A DNA stretch of 64,000 nt from Mesorhizobium wenxiniae (GCF_002284535.1 NZ_NPKH01000041.1:91065-155064), one strand, 5' to 3'. Positions 55,705 to 63,479 are shown, counted from the first letter of the stretch. The notes: generated by a model not told the origin, from the sequence alone. Numbers and translations: made by a program.

Positions 55705-56898
55705 ATGCTACATAATGACCCCATCGCCGCTCTGACACCAGAGGTCATAGCCTGGCGCCACCATATCCATTCCAATCCCGAACTCGGATTCGATGAGAAC
55801 GAAACGGCACGTTTCATTGCCGAGAAACTGCGCGCCTTCGGCTTCGATGAGGTGCATGAGGGGATCGGCGGAACCGGGGTTGTCGGCGTCCTGCGCAACG
55901 GCGCGGGCACGCGCGCCATCGGTCTCCGCGCCGAGCTGGACGCGCTTCCGGTCGTCGAGAGGACCGGCTTGCCCTATGCCTCCAGGAATGAGGGCGCGAT
56001 GCACGCCTGCGGCCATGACGGCCACACAGCCATGTTGCTCGGCGCCGCCAGGCTGCTCAGCCAATCCCGCGCCTTCGACGGCATAGTCTACTTCATCTTC
56101 CAGCCAGCCGAAGAAAATGAAGGCGGCAGCTTGCGCATGATCGAAGACGGCCTGTTTAGGCGTTTTCCAGTCGAGGCGATGTATGCCGTCCACAACTGGC
56201 CGGGCGTCAGACTGGGGACCATCGCCGCTCGCGTTGGAGCGCAGATGGCCGCCGTCGACAATTTCGAGGTGACCTTCGAGGGTCTTGGCGCACATGCCGC
56301 CATGCCGCAGCTCGGCGACGACCCGATCCTGGCCGCGGGCGCCTTCGTCCAGGCCGTCCAGCGCATTGTCAGCCGCTCGGTTGATCCGCAAAGCGCGCTG
56401 GTCGTCAGCCTCACCCAAATCCAAGGCGGCAATGTCGGCAACATCGTGCCTGGGAAGGTCTGGCTGCAAGGCACCTGCCGGTTTTTCGAGCCCGGTCATT
56501 CCGATCATTGCGAGAAGCTGATCGGCGAGATCGCTGGGGGCATTGCCGCAGCCCATGCGCTCAAAGCCACGCTCGACTACCACAAGGGCTATCCGCCGCT
56601 CATCAACACGGCCGACGCGACGGCGCGCGCCATCGCGGCAGCCGCCGCCACCGTCGGCAGCGAGAACGTTTCGACCGAGTTCAGCCCGAGCCTCGGCTGC
56701 GAAGATTTCGCCTTCATGATCCGTGAGGCAGGCGGCTGCTACGCGTGGGTCGGCGTCGGCGATGTCGGGCCCGGCGAGGGCCTGCACGGCGACCGCTACG
56801 TCTTCAACGACGAGATCGTGCCGACCGTGCTGCGCTACTACGTCAATCTGGTCGAGCAGACGTTTCCCGCCTCCCTGAACCGTCAGAGGGAAAACTGA
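55705..56898 (+). CDS. M20D family amidohydrolase (hippurate/N-acyl-amino acid hydrolase type)
   Basis: 397 residues. Metal-site motifs are MHACGHDGHTAML, FQPAEENEGG and the His in YAVHNWPG, with the C-terminal SLGCEDFAFM and a closing His in GEGLHGDRYVFND. The lid domain (GAHAAMPQLGDDP) is intact. It hydrolyses N-acyl amino acids, possibly including IAA conjugates in a plant-associated bacterium. ATG 55705 has AAGGA eight bases upstream. It is divergent from the AraC gene. Confidence 0.9.
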   Translation: MLHNDPIAALTPEVIAWRHHIHSNPELGFDENETARFIAEKLRAFGFDEVHEGIGGTGVVGVLRNGAGTRAIGLRAELDALPVVERTGLPYASRNEGAMHACGHDGHTAMLLGAARLLSQSRAFDGIVYFIFQPAEENEGGSLRMIEDGLFRRFPVEAMYAVHNWPGVRLGTIAARVGAQMAAVDNFEVTFEGLGAHAAMPQLGDDPILAAGAFVQAVQRIVSRSVDPQSALVVSLTQIQGGNVGNIVPGKVWLQGTCRFFEPGHSDHCEKLIGEIAGGIAAAHALKATLDYHKGYPPLINTADATARAIAAAAATVGSENVSTEFSPSLGCEDFAFMIREAGGCYAWVGVGDVGPGEGLHGDRYVFNDEIVPTVLRYYVNLVEQTFPASLNRQREN

Positions 56899-56977
56899 CG
56901 GCTCAGCGAGAAATTCCGATCTGAATGCGCTTCGTGGGCGATGGAAATAATCATGTGCGACACCAAGCCGACGCGTC

Positions 56978-57421
56978 TCACCCGACTGTGGCCACGAGTT
57001 GCGTTACCCGAACGGGATTTTCTAGCGCTGCCTGCGCGGTATCGGCCTGTTTTTCATCGACCTGCGCCATCACAAAGATGACGCCTTGTTCAACGTTCGG
57101 CTCAGCCGGCTTTTTGGCAACATCGGCAGATGCCTGGAGAAGCCCACCAGCAAAGCCGCCGCAGGCCCCACCGACGAGGACCATGCCAGCCACGGCTCCG
57201 ACAGGATCAATGCCGATGGCTCCAAAAGCACCCAGGCCGATTAACAGACCAGCGGCCGCGCCAAATGCGACACCGCCCGGACCGCGCAGGACAGCGCTGA
57301 TTTCGTCGTCGTATGGTCCGATGACGCTGATCTGTTCGTGAGAAACTCCTGCCGCCTGAAGCGCGGCAACTGCACGCGCTGCCTGGTCGCGGGAATCGAA
57401 AAGTCTGCTGATTGTTCGCAT
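56978..57421 (-). CDS. General stress protein-like membrane protein (YflT-type N-terminus)
   Basis: 147 residues. The N-terminal alpha/beta domain MRTISRLFDSRDQAARAVAALQAAGV..QISVIGP resembles the heat-induced stress protein YflT/GSP17M family. It is followed by a Gly/Ala-rich membrane hairpin (GGVAFGAAAGLLIGLGAFGAI, GAVAGMVLVGGACGGFAGGLL) and a C-terminal FVMAQVDEKQADTAQ domain. ATG 57421 is chosen; the upstream ATG 57457 lies in the loop of an 11-bp hairpin. It probably shares the stress promoter of the DUF1236 gene 73 bp upstream. Confidence 0.7.
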   Translation of the reverse strand: MRTISRLFDSRDQAARAVAALQAAGVSHEQISVIGPYDDEISAVLRGPGGVAFGAAAGLLIGLGAFGAIGIDPVGAVAGMVLVGGACGGFAGGLLQASADVAKKPAEPNVEQGVIFVMAQVDEKQADTAQAALENPVRVTQLVATVG

Positions 57422-57443
57422 TTGACACAGCCCATAGCATAGT

Positions 57444-57472
57444 CGCCCGCCGCTCATTCGAAGCGGCGGGCG
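57444..57472. terminator. GC-rich hairpin after the DUF1236 gene
   Basis: cgcccgccgct (57444-57454) and its exact complement (57462-57472) form an 11-bp stem with a 7-nt loop, 22 bp past the DUF1236 stop. No T-run follows on either strand, so it is an attenuator or mRNA-stabilising structure at most. Confidence 0.5.
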
Positions 57473-57493
57473 TCTCCTACCCTCGCGTTCAGG

Positions 57494-57793
57494 TCACTGA
57501 ATGATCTTGACGATCTTACGTGTGCCGGGATCAACGACAACGGTCCGGTTGTCGACGACGACATAGCGGTATTCGGTGTCGGGAACTTCGTGAAGCTCGA
57601 CCGTCTTGGGCAGCGTTGAACCAATATTGAGTTCCACCCCAGGGAGTTCCACGGATGCGAGCGGCTGCTTTTTCACATATTCCCTGATGACTGTCTCCTG
57701 CTCAGGCGCGATGATCACGTCCTGAGCGGCAGCGGCGCCGATACCTGCCAATAGCAGAAATCCTGCGGCTGCAATGGGAAGACGCATCTGCAT
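57494..57793 (-). CDS. Exported DUF1236 protein
   Basis: 99 residues. A signal peptide (AAAGFLLLAGIGAAAA) is followed by a short linker and the DUF1236 domain ending EYRYVVVDNRTVVVDPGTRKIVKII. Function unknown, widespread in rhizobia as a small periplasmic protein. AAGGAGG precedes ATG 57793. A GGAAC-N16-TGTT (EcfG-like) promoter lies at 57873-57849, and the divergent DUF3606 gene has its own such promoter, suggesting stress induction. Confidence 0.87.
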   Translation of the reverse strand: MQMRLPIAAAGFLLLAGIGAAAAQDVIIAPEQETVIREYVKKQPLASVELPGVELNIGSTLPKTVELHEVPDTEYRYVVVDNRTVVVDPGTRKIVKIIQ

Positions 57794-57848
57794 AGTTGCC
57801 TCCTTCTGTGAGCTCTCTTGGCGTCCATCTTCGCGCTAGGCTCACTCA

Positions 57849-57873
57849 AACATGAGACCGCTGCAAACGTTCC
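57849..57873 (-). promoter_or_regulatory. EcfG-like (general stress sigma) promoter of the DUF1236 gene
   Basis: Reading the minus strand: GGAAC (57873-57869), 16 bp, TGTT (57852-57849). The alphaproteobacterial EcfG consensus is GGAAC-N16/17-CGTT (RpoE2: GGAAC-N18/19-TT); one mismatch. The expected leader is ~48 nt to ATG 57793. Confidence 0.6.
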
Positions 57874-57963
57874 TTGGCTAGCCTTCGGTCCGATCCGAGA
57901 AGCCTTGCCGTTGGACTTAAGTCTGACCTGCCGCGCGCAATGGGTCCGGCTATCGAGCCGCCC

Positions 57964-57988
57964 GGAACCGCGACCGCTCGCACTCGTT
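57964..57988 (+). promoter_or_regulatory. EcfG promoter of the DUF3606 gene
   Basis: GGAAC (57964-57968), 16 bp, CGTT (57985-57988): a perfect match to the general stress sigma consensus. The start site should fall near 57995, just ahead of AGGAGG at 58003-58008. The rest of the 57794-58094 spacer holds no other gene. Confidence 0.75.
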
Positions 57989-58094
57989 CGCCGCAAGTTC
58001 ACAGGAGGAGCTCATGGAGAGGAGTGTCCACCACCCTCCAGCCTGTTTCCAACCGACATTCAGCCCCGTGTTAGGCTTCGCCAGGAGAAAGGAA

Positions 58095-58286
58095 ATGGCC
58101 GACAACAAGTGCAATCGAGACTTCCTCGACCACGACCGCCTGTCAGTCGACGAGTACTACGAGGTGGAACATTTCGCGCGAGAAAATGGCGTGTCGCCCA
58201 GCCAGGTCAGTAAGCTGATCAAAAAGAACGGTAACGATCGAATGACCCTTACTCAAGCGGTGAGAGAATTGCGCGACCGGAAGTGA
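58095..58286 (+). CDS. DUF3606 family small protein
   Basis: 63 residues: DHDRLSVDEYYEVEHFARENGVSPSQVSKLIKKNG..LTQAVREL, the DUF3606 helix-turn-helix-like pattern. Function unknown. ATG 58095 has AGGAGAAAGGA upstream and gives the usual family length. An in-frame ATG at 58014 also has a strong AGGAGG and lies just after the EcfG start site, so a longer 90-residue form could exist. It lies under a perfect stress promoter. Confidence 0.82.
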   Translation: MADNKCNRDFLDHDRLSVDEYYEVEHFARENGVSPSQVSKLIKKNGNDRMTLTQAVRELRDRK

Positions 58287-58461
58287 AAAATACGCCGCAT
58301 CTTGTGCCTGGGGGAGATCGAAAGCGTTGGCGTTGCCGCGTCACGACTTGCCGCCTCGCTCGACGAGACCGTGGCGCTTACGCAAAAAAACCGCTGGCTG
58401 CGGTTTCCGTCCCGTCTAAAAGCCCTAAGTTCCCTTGCGATTGATCGGTTGCAGATCAAAG

Positions 58462-59958
58462 ATGGCGTCGCTAAGCGTCGTTCGACAACAGATTGGCCGG
58501 TTCTCTCGAATCGTGCCGCTGGGGCGACGCGCCGCCTACCAGGCCGTTGGGGACATGGCGCGATACAGAGCGACAAGACTGATCGATCGATGGAATGCAC
58601 TGTCGCTGGCCACCCAGTTTCTGCTCGCCGGCGGGCTGGTCTCGCTGTCGGCGATGATCGTGGTGGGAATTTCAGTGACAAGCCAGATAGAAGCAGCGGT
58701 CACCCGGAACTCGGCTTCTGCGACCGCTCTTTACGTCGACAGCGTTATCGCGCCGCTGCTCCCCGACATGCGCAGGAGCGAGGTGCTGGAGGAGAGCGTT
58801 GCCCACGCGCTGGATGAGACGCTGGGGCAAGGCGCACTCGGCACAAGGCTCGAATCCTTCAAGCTCTGGCGCCGCGACGGCACCATCCTCTATTCAACCA
58901 ATAAAAATTTGGTCGGGAAGCGCCTTCCACTCAGCGACAATCTCCGGGCCGCATTCGCAGGCGACATAGTTGCTGAATTGGACAGGCACTATGATAACCA
59001 GGCTGAGAGGGACAGCGGCTTGCATCTTCTTGAAATCTATAATCCGATGCTTCAGCCGTGGTCGGGCGAAGTCGTAGCTGTTTTGGAATTCGACGAGATC
59101 GCCACCGATTTTGAAAAGGACCTCCGGCAGGCACTCGTTCGGACCTGGTTCGATGTCGCTGCCGTTACCGCACTTTTTTTCCTTGGGCTTTCGGCGATCG
59201 TTTTTCGTGGCAGCCGCACGATTCGTTCCCAGAGCCACTCCTTGAAGCGGCGCATTGCCGAACTTTCCGATCTGGTTGCTCAAAACAGAATGTTGAGATT
59301 GCGGGTGCAGCGTGCTTCGCAGCGCGCCACGGCACTCAACGAACGTTACCTCAGGCGGATCGGCGCGGACCTGCACGACGGGCCGGCGCAACTGGTTGCC
59401 CTCGCTGCGCTAGGGATTGACAGCCCCGTGCTAGCCGATCCTGCCACGCCGGCTGCGGCGCGCGCACGCGAATTGCAGGTGGTCAAAGCGAATTTGGACG
59501 ATGCGATGCGAGAAATCAGGAATGTCAGCAAGGGCCTCATGCTGCCGCATGTCGAGAATGCCGAGTTGACGGAAATCCTCGAGCTTGCCGTGCGAGCGCA
59601 CGAAGAGCGAACCGGCGTCAAAGTGATGCTGTCCATGACCGGGGGGCACGCACCCTTGTCACCAGCGGCCAAAATCTGCATCTTTCGCTTCATTCAGGAG
59701 GCGCTGAACAACGGCTTCCGCCACGCCGGGGGTGCCGGTCAATCGGTCGCGAAACATTTCGACGGGGAGCGCGTTTCTATCGAGGTTTCCGACACCGGCC
59801 CAGGTTTCGACCCGAAGATCATCCACCCTGAAAGGCTGGGGCTCATCGGGCTGCGTGAGCGGGTAGAAAGCCTCGGCGGCCAATTTGGTGTAACATCTTC
59901 ACAGAATGGCACGGTGGTGAAAATGGTTCTCAACATAGCTGAAATAGGACAGGCGTGA
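58462..59958 (+). CDS. NarL/DegS-type sensor histidine kinase
   Basis: 498 residues. Membrane helix 1 (TQFLLAGGLVSLSAMIVVGIS), a periplasmic sensor of about 130 residues, helix 2 (WFDVAAVTALFFLGLSAIVF), a coiled coil, HisKA_3 with RIGADLHDGPAQLVALAAL (His near 303), and a HATPase (FIQEALNNGFRHA, DTGPGFD, GLIGLRERVESLGG). It partners with the response regulator overlapping its stop (TGATG). Start uncertain: ATG 58462, TTG 58435 or ATG 58555, all giving the same domains. Confidence 0.88.
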   Translation: MASLSVVRQQIGRFSRIVPLGRRAAYQAVGDMARYRATRLIDRWNALSLATQFLLAGGLVSLSAMIVVGISVTSQIEAAVTRNSASATALYVDSVIAPLLPDMRRSEVLEESVAHALDETLGQGALGTRLESFKLWRRDGTILYSTNKNLVGKRLPLSDNLRAAFAGDIVAELDRHYDNQAERDSGLHLLEIYNPMLQPWSGEVVAVLEFDEIATDFEKDLRQALVRTWFDVAAVTALFFLGLSAIVFRGSRTIRSQSHSLKRRIAELSDLVAQNRMLRLRVQRASQRATALNERYLRRIGADLHDGPAQLVALAALGIDSPVLADPATPAAARARELQVVKANLDDAMREIRNVSKGLMLPHVENAELTEILELAVRAHEERTGVKVMLSMTGGHAPLSPAAKICIFRFIQEALNNGFRHAGGAGQSVAKHFDGERVSIEVSDTGPGFDPKIIHPERLGLIGLRERVESLGGQFGVTSSQNGTVVKMVLNIAEIGQA

Positions 59959-60632
59959 TGGCAGCCGCCATAAAGCTCGCCATCATCGACGACCATCCGC
60001 TGTTCAGGGAGGGCGTCGTGCGCACTCTCGAGCAGATCGGCGGGTTCGAGATCGTTGCCCAAGGCAGCAGTAGAGACGATGCCTTGCGGATATCGGAAGA
60101 CCAGCAGCTCGATATTCTCCTGATGGACATCTCGGTACCTGGAGGGGGCCTCAGTGCGATCGAACCGGCTCTGGAGCGGCATCCGGATCTGAAAATCGTG
60201 ATGCTGACCGTTTCGGAGGAAAACCAGCATGTCATGACCGCCTTGCAGAGCGGGGCAAGAGGCTATGTCCTGAAGGGGGTCGGGTCGAGAACCCTGGCCG
60301 CCGTACTGCGCACGGTGGCTATGGGCGAACGGTACGTTTGCCCGCAATTGTCGGCGCGCGTGCTGGTCGACTTGTCTACCCAGTCAACCGCGACCGCGAA
60401 ACCCGACGTGCTGGCCGAACTCACCAGCCGCGAAAGAGAGATCCTGACGCTCGTTGCCGCGGGATTGAGCAACAAGCGGATCGGTCTTCAGCTGAACCTG
60501 CACGAGAAAACCATAAAGCATCACATGACGCGAATTCTCGCCAAGCTCAATGTGAGCAACCGGACCGAAGCCGCGATGACACTGCGCGACGCGACCGAGC
60601 ATCAGCATCCGCCTGCCCGCCATCCTGCGTGA
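59958..60632 (+). CDS. LuxR/NarL family response regulator
   Basis: 224 residues. Receiver domain: LAIIDDHPLFREGVVRTL, phospho-Asp near 55 in ILLMDISVPG, Lys in YVLKGVGS. DNA-binding domain: ELTSREREILTLVAAGLSNKRIGLQLNLHEKTIKHHMTRILAKL. Its ATG overlaps the stop of the kinase gene, so the pair is one translationally coupled two-component system. Confidence 0.92.
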   Translation: MAAAIKLAIIDDHPLFREGVVRTLEQIGGFEIVAQGSSRDDALRISEDQQLDILLMDISVPGGGLSAIEPALERHPDLKIVMLTVSEENQHVMTALQSGARGYVLKGVGSRTLAAVLRTVAMGERYVCPQLSARVLVDLSTQSTATAKPDVLAELTSREREILTLVAAGLSNKRIGLQLNLHEKTIKHHMTRILAKLNVSNRTEAAMTLRDATEHQHPPARHPA

Positions 60633-60665
60633 AGCACGGTAGCCTTGCGGCCTGTGAACTCGCCA

Positions 60666-61238
60666 TCACTCGATCATGCCGAGCAGTCTTGCCCGATCGG
60701 AGTTCGTTGCCTGCCGCCGAATGATGGTGCGGCCCATCGCATCCCGCATTTCATAATGGCCACCGTCGATGCGCTCGCTGAGCCCATTGGAATGCACTAC
60801 ACCCACACTTGGCCCGCGCACTTCGATCCGGTCTCCAGTGGTCGCGTTGACATATACTTTTGGCTTGTTGGCGGGGTTTACCGCGGCAACTGGATTTGCA
60901 GGGGGATTGCCTTTTGACGATTTTGATTTGCCCTTGCCCGCGTTGGCATTGGAGTTCGAGCTCCCGGGAGTTCCAGCGTTCCCGGATTTTCCAGCGTTCC
61001 CAGAGTTCCCGGAGTTCCCAGAGTTTCCAGAGTTCCCAGAGTTCCCAGCGTTGCCAGAGTTCCCTTGTGCCTGGGCGGCCTGCGGGCTAAGCGTCAGGGA
61101 CAGGCCGTCCTGTGCCACACGGTAGGGGATCACGACGAGAATCAAGGTCGATGCGGTGAGGCAGATGGCGACGCGAAGCCTTCGAAGAGATTTGAGCCTG
61201 CGCTGCGATTGAGAGCACGCAGGCCGCACATTCATCAT
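60666..61238 (-). CDS. Exported protein with Gly-Asn-Ser repeats
   Basis: 190 residues. A basic N-terminus and signal helix (LRVAICLTASTLILVVI) precede a mature protein opening with about ten tandem GNS/GNA triplets (GNSGNAGNSGNSGNSG). A Lys/Ser/Asn linker follows, then a ~70-residue C-terminal domain (KVYVNATTGDRIEVRGPSVGVVHSNG..IDGGHYEMRDAMGRTIIRR). The repeats come from a 9-bp DNA repeat (60975-61065), prone to length change. The family is unrecognised; surface or periplasmic localisation is likely. Start ATG 61238 or 61235. Confidence 0.68.
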   Translation of the reverse strand: MMNVRPACSQSQRRLKSLRRLRVAICLTASTLILVVIPYRVAQDGLSLTLSPQAAQAQGNSGNAGNSGNSGNSGNSGNSGNAGKSGNAGTPGSSNSNANAGKGKSKSSKGNPPANPVAAVNPANKPKVYVNATTGDRIEVRGPSVGVVHSNGLSERIDGGHYEMRDAMGRTIIRRQATNSDRARLLGMIE

Positions 61239-61534
61239 GGCGAGAACTCTTGCCTCACGAAGCCTCAGGCGTTGCGGCCGTATCGCGTCTGTGGTCAATG
61301 AATTTGCCAATAGCACGCTAGAATATCCTCTGACCGTCACGGTCTGCGTGGCATTTCCACCTGTTTCGAATTCGCCCGAGCCAATCCTCTGTACTCTGCA
61401 CCATCTATCACGCTTTCGCCATCATCAGGCGGTGTCAAGACCCACCAGTCTCACGGGGAGAAACCGGTGGGTCTCGCTAGCGCAGGAAGGGACTCATTAC
61501 TGCGCAAGTGTGTTGCCTTCATTGATCGGGCCCA

Positions 61535-61627
61535 TCAGCCGATAATAAGCCCGACGGCCGCGACCCCGAACACCAAGCCAAATACCGGAAAAAGCAGCCA
61601 GCGTGCTTGGTGAATGCTGGGCTCCAT
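61535..61627 (-). CDS. 30-residue membrane microprotein under a stress promoter
   Basis: ATG 61627 with a perfect AGGAGG five bases upstream encodes MEPSIHQARWLLFPVFGLVF and ten more residues (GVAAVGLIIG), a single hydrophobic helix, ending at TGA 61535. A perfect GGAAC-N17-CGTT promoter lies 30 bp upstream. Too short for standard gene callers, but ribosome site, helix and promoter all align. Function unknown; membrane stress peptides are a precedent. Confidence 0.65.
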   Translation of the reverse strand: MEPSIHQARWLLFPVFGLVFGVAAVGLIIG

Positions 61628-61656
61628 TGCAGCCTCCTGTCACGGGTTAGCATCGC

Positions 61657-61682
61657 AACGACGCCTGCAGGAGCTCGGTTCC
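61657..61682 (-). promoter_or_regulatory. EcfG promoter of the microprotein gene
   Basis: Minus strand: GGAAC (61682-61678), 17 bp, CGTT (61660-61657): a perfect match to the alphaproteobacterial general-stress consensus. The start site is expected near 61650, ahead of AGGAGG at 61637-61632. Confidence 0.75.
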
Positions 61683-62026
61683 TGAAAACTCTCCCATCTC
61701 AGGCTTTTGCGATAGCGGTCCCGGACCAAAGCACTGCCTGTGCCAGCCCATAGTCTACCAGCGGACAGACTGAAGCCCTATCTCAGGCCTTTTCGACAAG
61801 GCCCTATCTCAGACCTTTTCGACAAGAAGGGCGCCGTCGAGGGTGATCCATGAGGTTACGGCTGGGCCGGTCCTCCACCGCAAAAGCCAGCCAGCTGGAA
61901 CGGCGGGTGTACTGGGACGTAAATAGCCGCCGTTCGAGAAATGGAGACTCCTCTCCAACTTCAACCGATGCATGTTGAAGGGGACCGCCGTGGGGCCGCG
62001 GACCCCTCCTTTACGCCGAACAGGGG
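61683..62026. other. Gap with a 26-bp tandem duplication
   Basis: No gene was recognised. Bases 61775-61800 and 61801-61826 are two head-to-tail copies of a 26-mer (gccctatctcag, then ccttttcgacaag, one mismatch). Near 61980-62010 a GC-rich hairpin (ggggaccgcc with ggccgcggacccc) lies past the end of the DUF1236-repeat gene and may be its terminator. Confidence 0.5.
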
Positions 62027-62776
62027 TTAGGTCAGAATAAGGACGATCTTAAGCGTACCCGGGTCGACGATCACGATTCGGCCATCGGCCAATACGAAAT
62101 ACTCATAGGATTCGTAAGCCGGGACGATCTCGACGATTCGCGGCGGCAGACGACGCAGCTTAACCGTCTGCCGCGGAACCTCGACACCCACTGAGATATC
62201 AAAATCAACGCTGGCGACCGGTTCGACCCTCTCCTGCTTGAGGATTTGGGTGATTTCCGTTTTCTGTTCAACGGTCACATTGCTGATCGCGCCGGTCGAA
62301 GTCTCATCCTGAGTAGAGGTCGTGCCCTGAGTCTGCTGCTCGGTGGTGGCACCGGCCTCGCCCTGGGTCTGCTGCTCGGTCTGGACCTTGGCCTTGTCCT
62401 GCGCCTGTTGGTCGGTTGTGGCACCGGCCTCGCCCTGGGTCTGCTGCTCGGTCTGGCCCTTGGCCTTGTCCTGCGCCTGTTGGTCGGTTGTGGCGCCAGC
62501 CTCGCCTTGGGTCTGCTGCTCGGTGGTTGCGCCGGCTTTGCCCTGGGCTTGCTCATCGGTCTGCATCTTCGCCTTGCCTTGAGCTTGCTCCTCGGTGGTG
62601 GCGCCGGCCTTACCTTGGGACTGTTCGCCCATCGCACCTTCCGGGCAACCGGCCGAGCCGGCCGGGCAATTGGTGTCGGCGCCCGACTGGGTTTGCGCCG
62701 GCTGCTGTTCCTGAGCGAGCGCTGCTCCACAGCCAACGCCGATGGCCAGCATACTGGTGATCAGAACTTTTTTCAC
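62027..62776 (-). CDS. Exported DUF1236 protein with Gln-rich 11-residue repeats
   Basis: 249 residues from GTG 62776, which has AAGGAG eight bases upstream. The signal peptide is KKVLITSMLAIGVGCGAALA. Residues ~45-150 are about ten degenerate 11-mers of type AGATTEQQTQG / KAKxQTDEQAQ, reminiscent of LEA group 3 repeats. The C-terminus is DUF1236 (VPRQTVKLRRLPPRIVEIVP; YFVLADGRIVIVDPGTLKIVLI). The longer frame to 62899 lacks a signal. A GGAAC-N16-GGTT promoter at 62840-62816 suggests general-stress control. A hydration/desiccation-protective role is conjecture. Confidence 0.8.
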   Translation of the reverse strand: MKKVLITSMLAIGVGCGAALAQEQQPAQTQSGADTNCPAGSAGCPEGAMGEQSQGKAGATTEEQAQGKAKMQTDEQAQGKAGATTEQQTQGEAGATTDQQAQDKAKGQTEQQTQGEAGATTDQQAQDKAKVQTEQQTQGEAGATTEQQTQGTTSTQDETSTGAISNVTVEQKTEITQILKQERVEPVASVDFDISVGVEVPRQTVKLRRLPPRIVEIVPAYESYEYFVLADGRIVIVDPGTLKIVLILT

Positions 62777-62815
62777 GAGACGTCTCCTTCGAAAAGTCTG
62801 TCCCTTCACGGGGAA

Positions 62816-62840
62816 AACCACCTCTCGAAAGTTTTGTTCC
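62816..62840 (-). promoter_or_regulatory. EcfG/RpoE2-like promoter of the DUF1236-repeat gene
   Basis: Minus strand: GGAAC (62840-62836), 16 bp, GGTT (62819-62816). It fits the Sinorhizobium RpoE2 form GGAAC-N18/19-TT and differs by one base from GGAAC-N16-CGTT. The leader to GTG 62776 would be about 32 nt. Confidence 0.6.
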
Positions 62841-63158
62841 AGGCGAATTGACCGGGCGGAAGCGATCGGAGCCTGTTGGAACAAACAGTCCGCCTTCATG
62901 CGCGCTGAGCCATGGTGGGCGCGCCGAATAGGGTCCGTGTCTTTGTTCCAGCAGCAGAGGTGCGGATTCCCTTATTCGGCCGACGCCAGGTCCTGGTAGG
63001 GGGGCGGAGATTGAAAAAATCCGCGCTCGCTGCCGGACGAATCTCTTCCAACCGCCGGTTGGTAGACGCCGGGCAGCCGGCACGCGTATGATTTTTTTCG
63101 GTCCGCGCGCACCGGGCACATCCCAGCCCCCCGAGCCGTGCTTGGTGACCGCTTGATC

Positions 63159-63193
63159 GCCCCGTCGCACCTGCAGGTACGGCGGGCTTTTTT
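63159..63193 (+). terminator. Intrinsic terminator with no obvious upstream gene
   Basis: cccgtcgcacct (63161-63172) pairs with aggtacggcggg (63175-63186), one mismatch and one wobble, followed by gc and TTTTTT. Strength and T-run indicate plus-strand termination, yet the nearest gene to the left is on the minus strand. It may end an unannotated small RNA from the 62900-63150 spacer. Confidence 0.65.
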
Positions 63194-63227
63194 GTCGGTG
63201 CTGGAACTTTGTTGCATTCAGCACAGC

Positions 63228-63479
63228 ATGTTCTTACGCAGACAATGCAAATGGCCAGCGCTCCATTCCACGACGCAGCCCTGGGAGTCAGACACCGTGG
63301 AAGAACCTATTTGGGAAACCAACAAAATCCATGCGGCGCGCGTTCGGCAGACCGCCGAACGCGGAAGGGCGCTCGTTGAGGACCTTCGCTACACACTGGC
63401 CCTGTCACAACGCTTGGTGCGGGCGTCGCGTGCGCTGCTGAAGCGGTCCAAGGACCAGGGCGTTGCTACCGAGCCTTGA
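63228..63479 (+). CDS. Small hypothetical helical protein
   Basis: 83 residues from ATG 63228, or 60 from GTG 63297. The C-terminal part VEEPIWETNKIHAARVRQTAERGRAL..LALSQRLVRASRALLKR is a long amphipathic helix. No family is recognised and no ribosome site is convincing. Composition matches coding DNA modestly. Confidence 0.35.
   Translation: MFLRRQCKWPALHSTTQPWESDTVEEPIWETNKIHAARVRQTAERGRALVEDLRYTLALSQRLVRASRALLKRSKDQGVATEP

Noticed and set aside
57422..57457. Upstream ATG (57457) for the GSP17M-like gene
   Set aside because: It lies in the loop of an 11-bp hairpin with no ribosome site; ATG 57421 starts at the conserved N-terminus.
60769..61125. Plus-strand frame with Pro-Glu-Phe repeats (PEFPEFPEFPEF)
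   Set aside because: It is the antisense reading of the 9-bp repeat encoding GNS triplets; the minus-strand frame has a signal peptide and a downstream domain.
61801..61826. CRISPR-like repeat
   Set aside because: Only two contiguous copies without spacers; a simple tandem duplication.
62246..62851. Leu/Gly-rich repetitive frame opposite the DUF1236-repeat gene
   Set aside because: Antisense of the 11-residue repeats; it has no ribosome site, and the DUF1236 product on the minus strand is recognisable.
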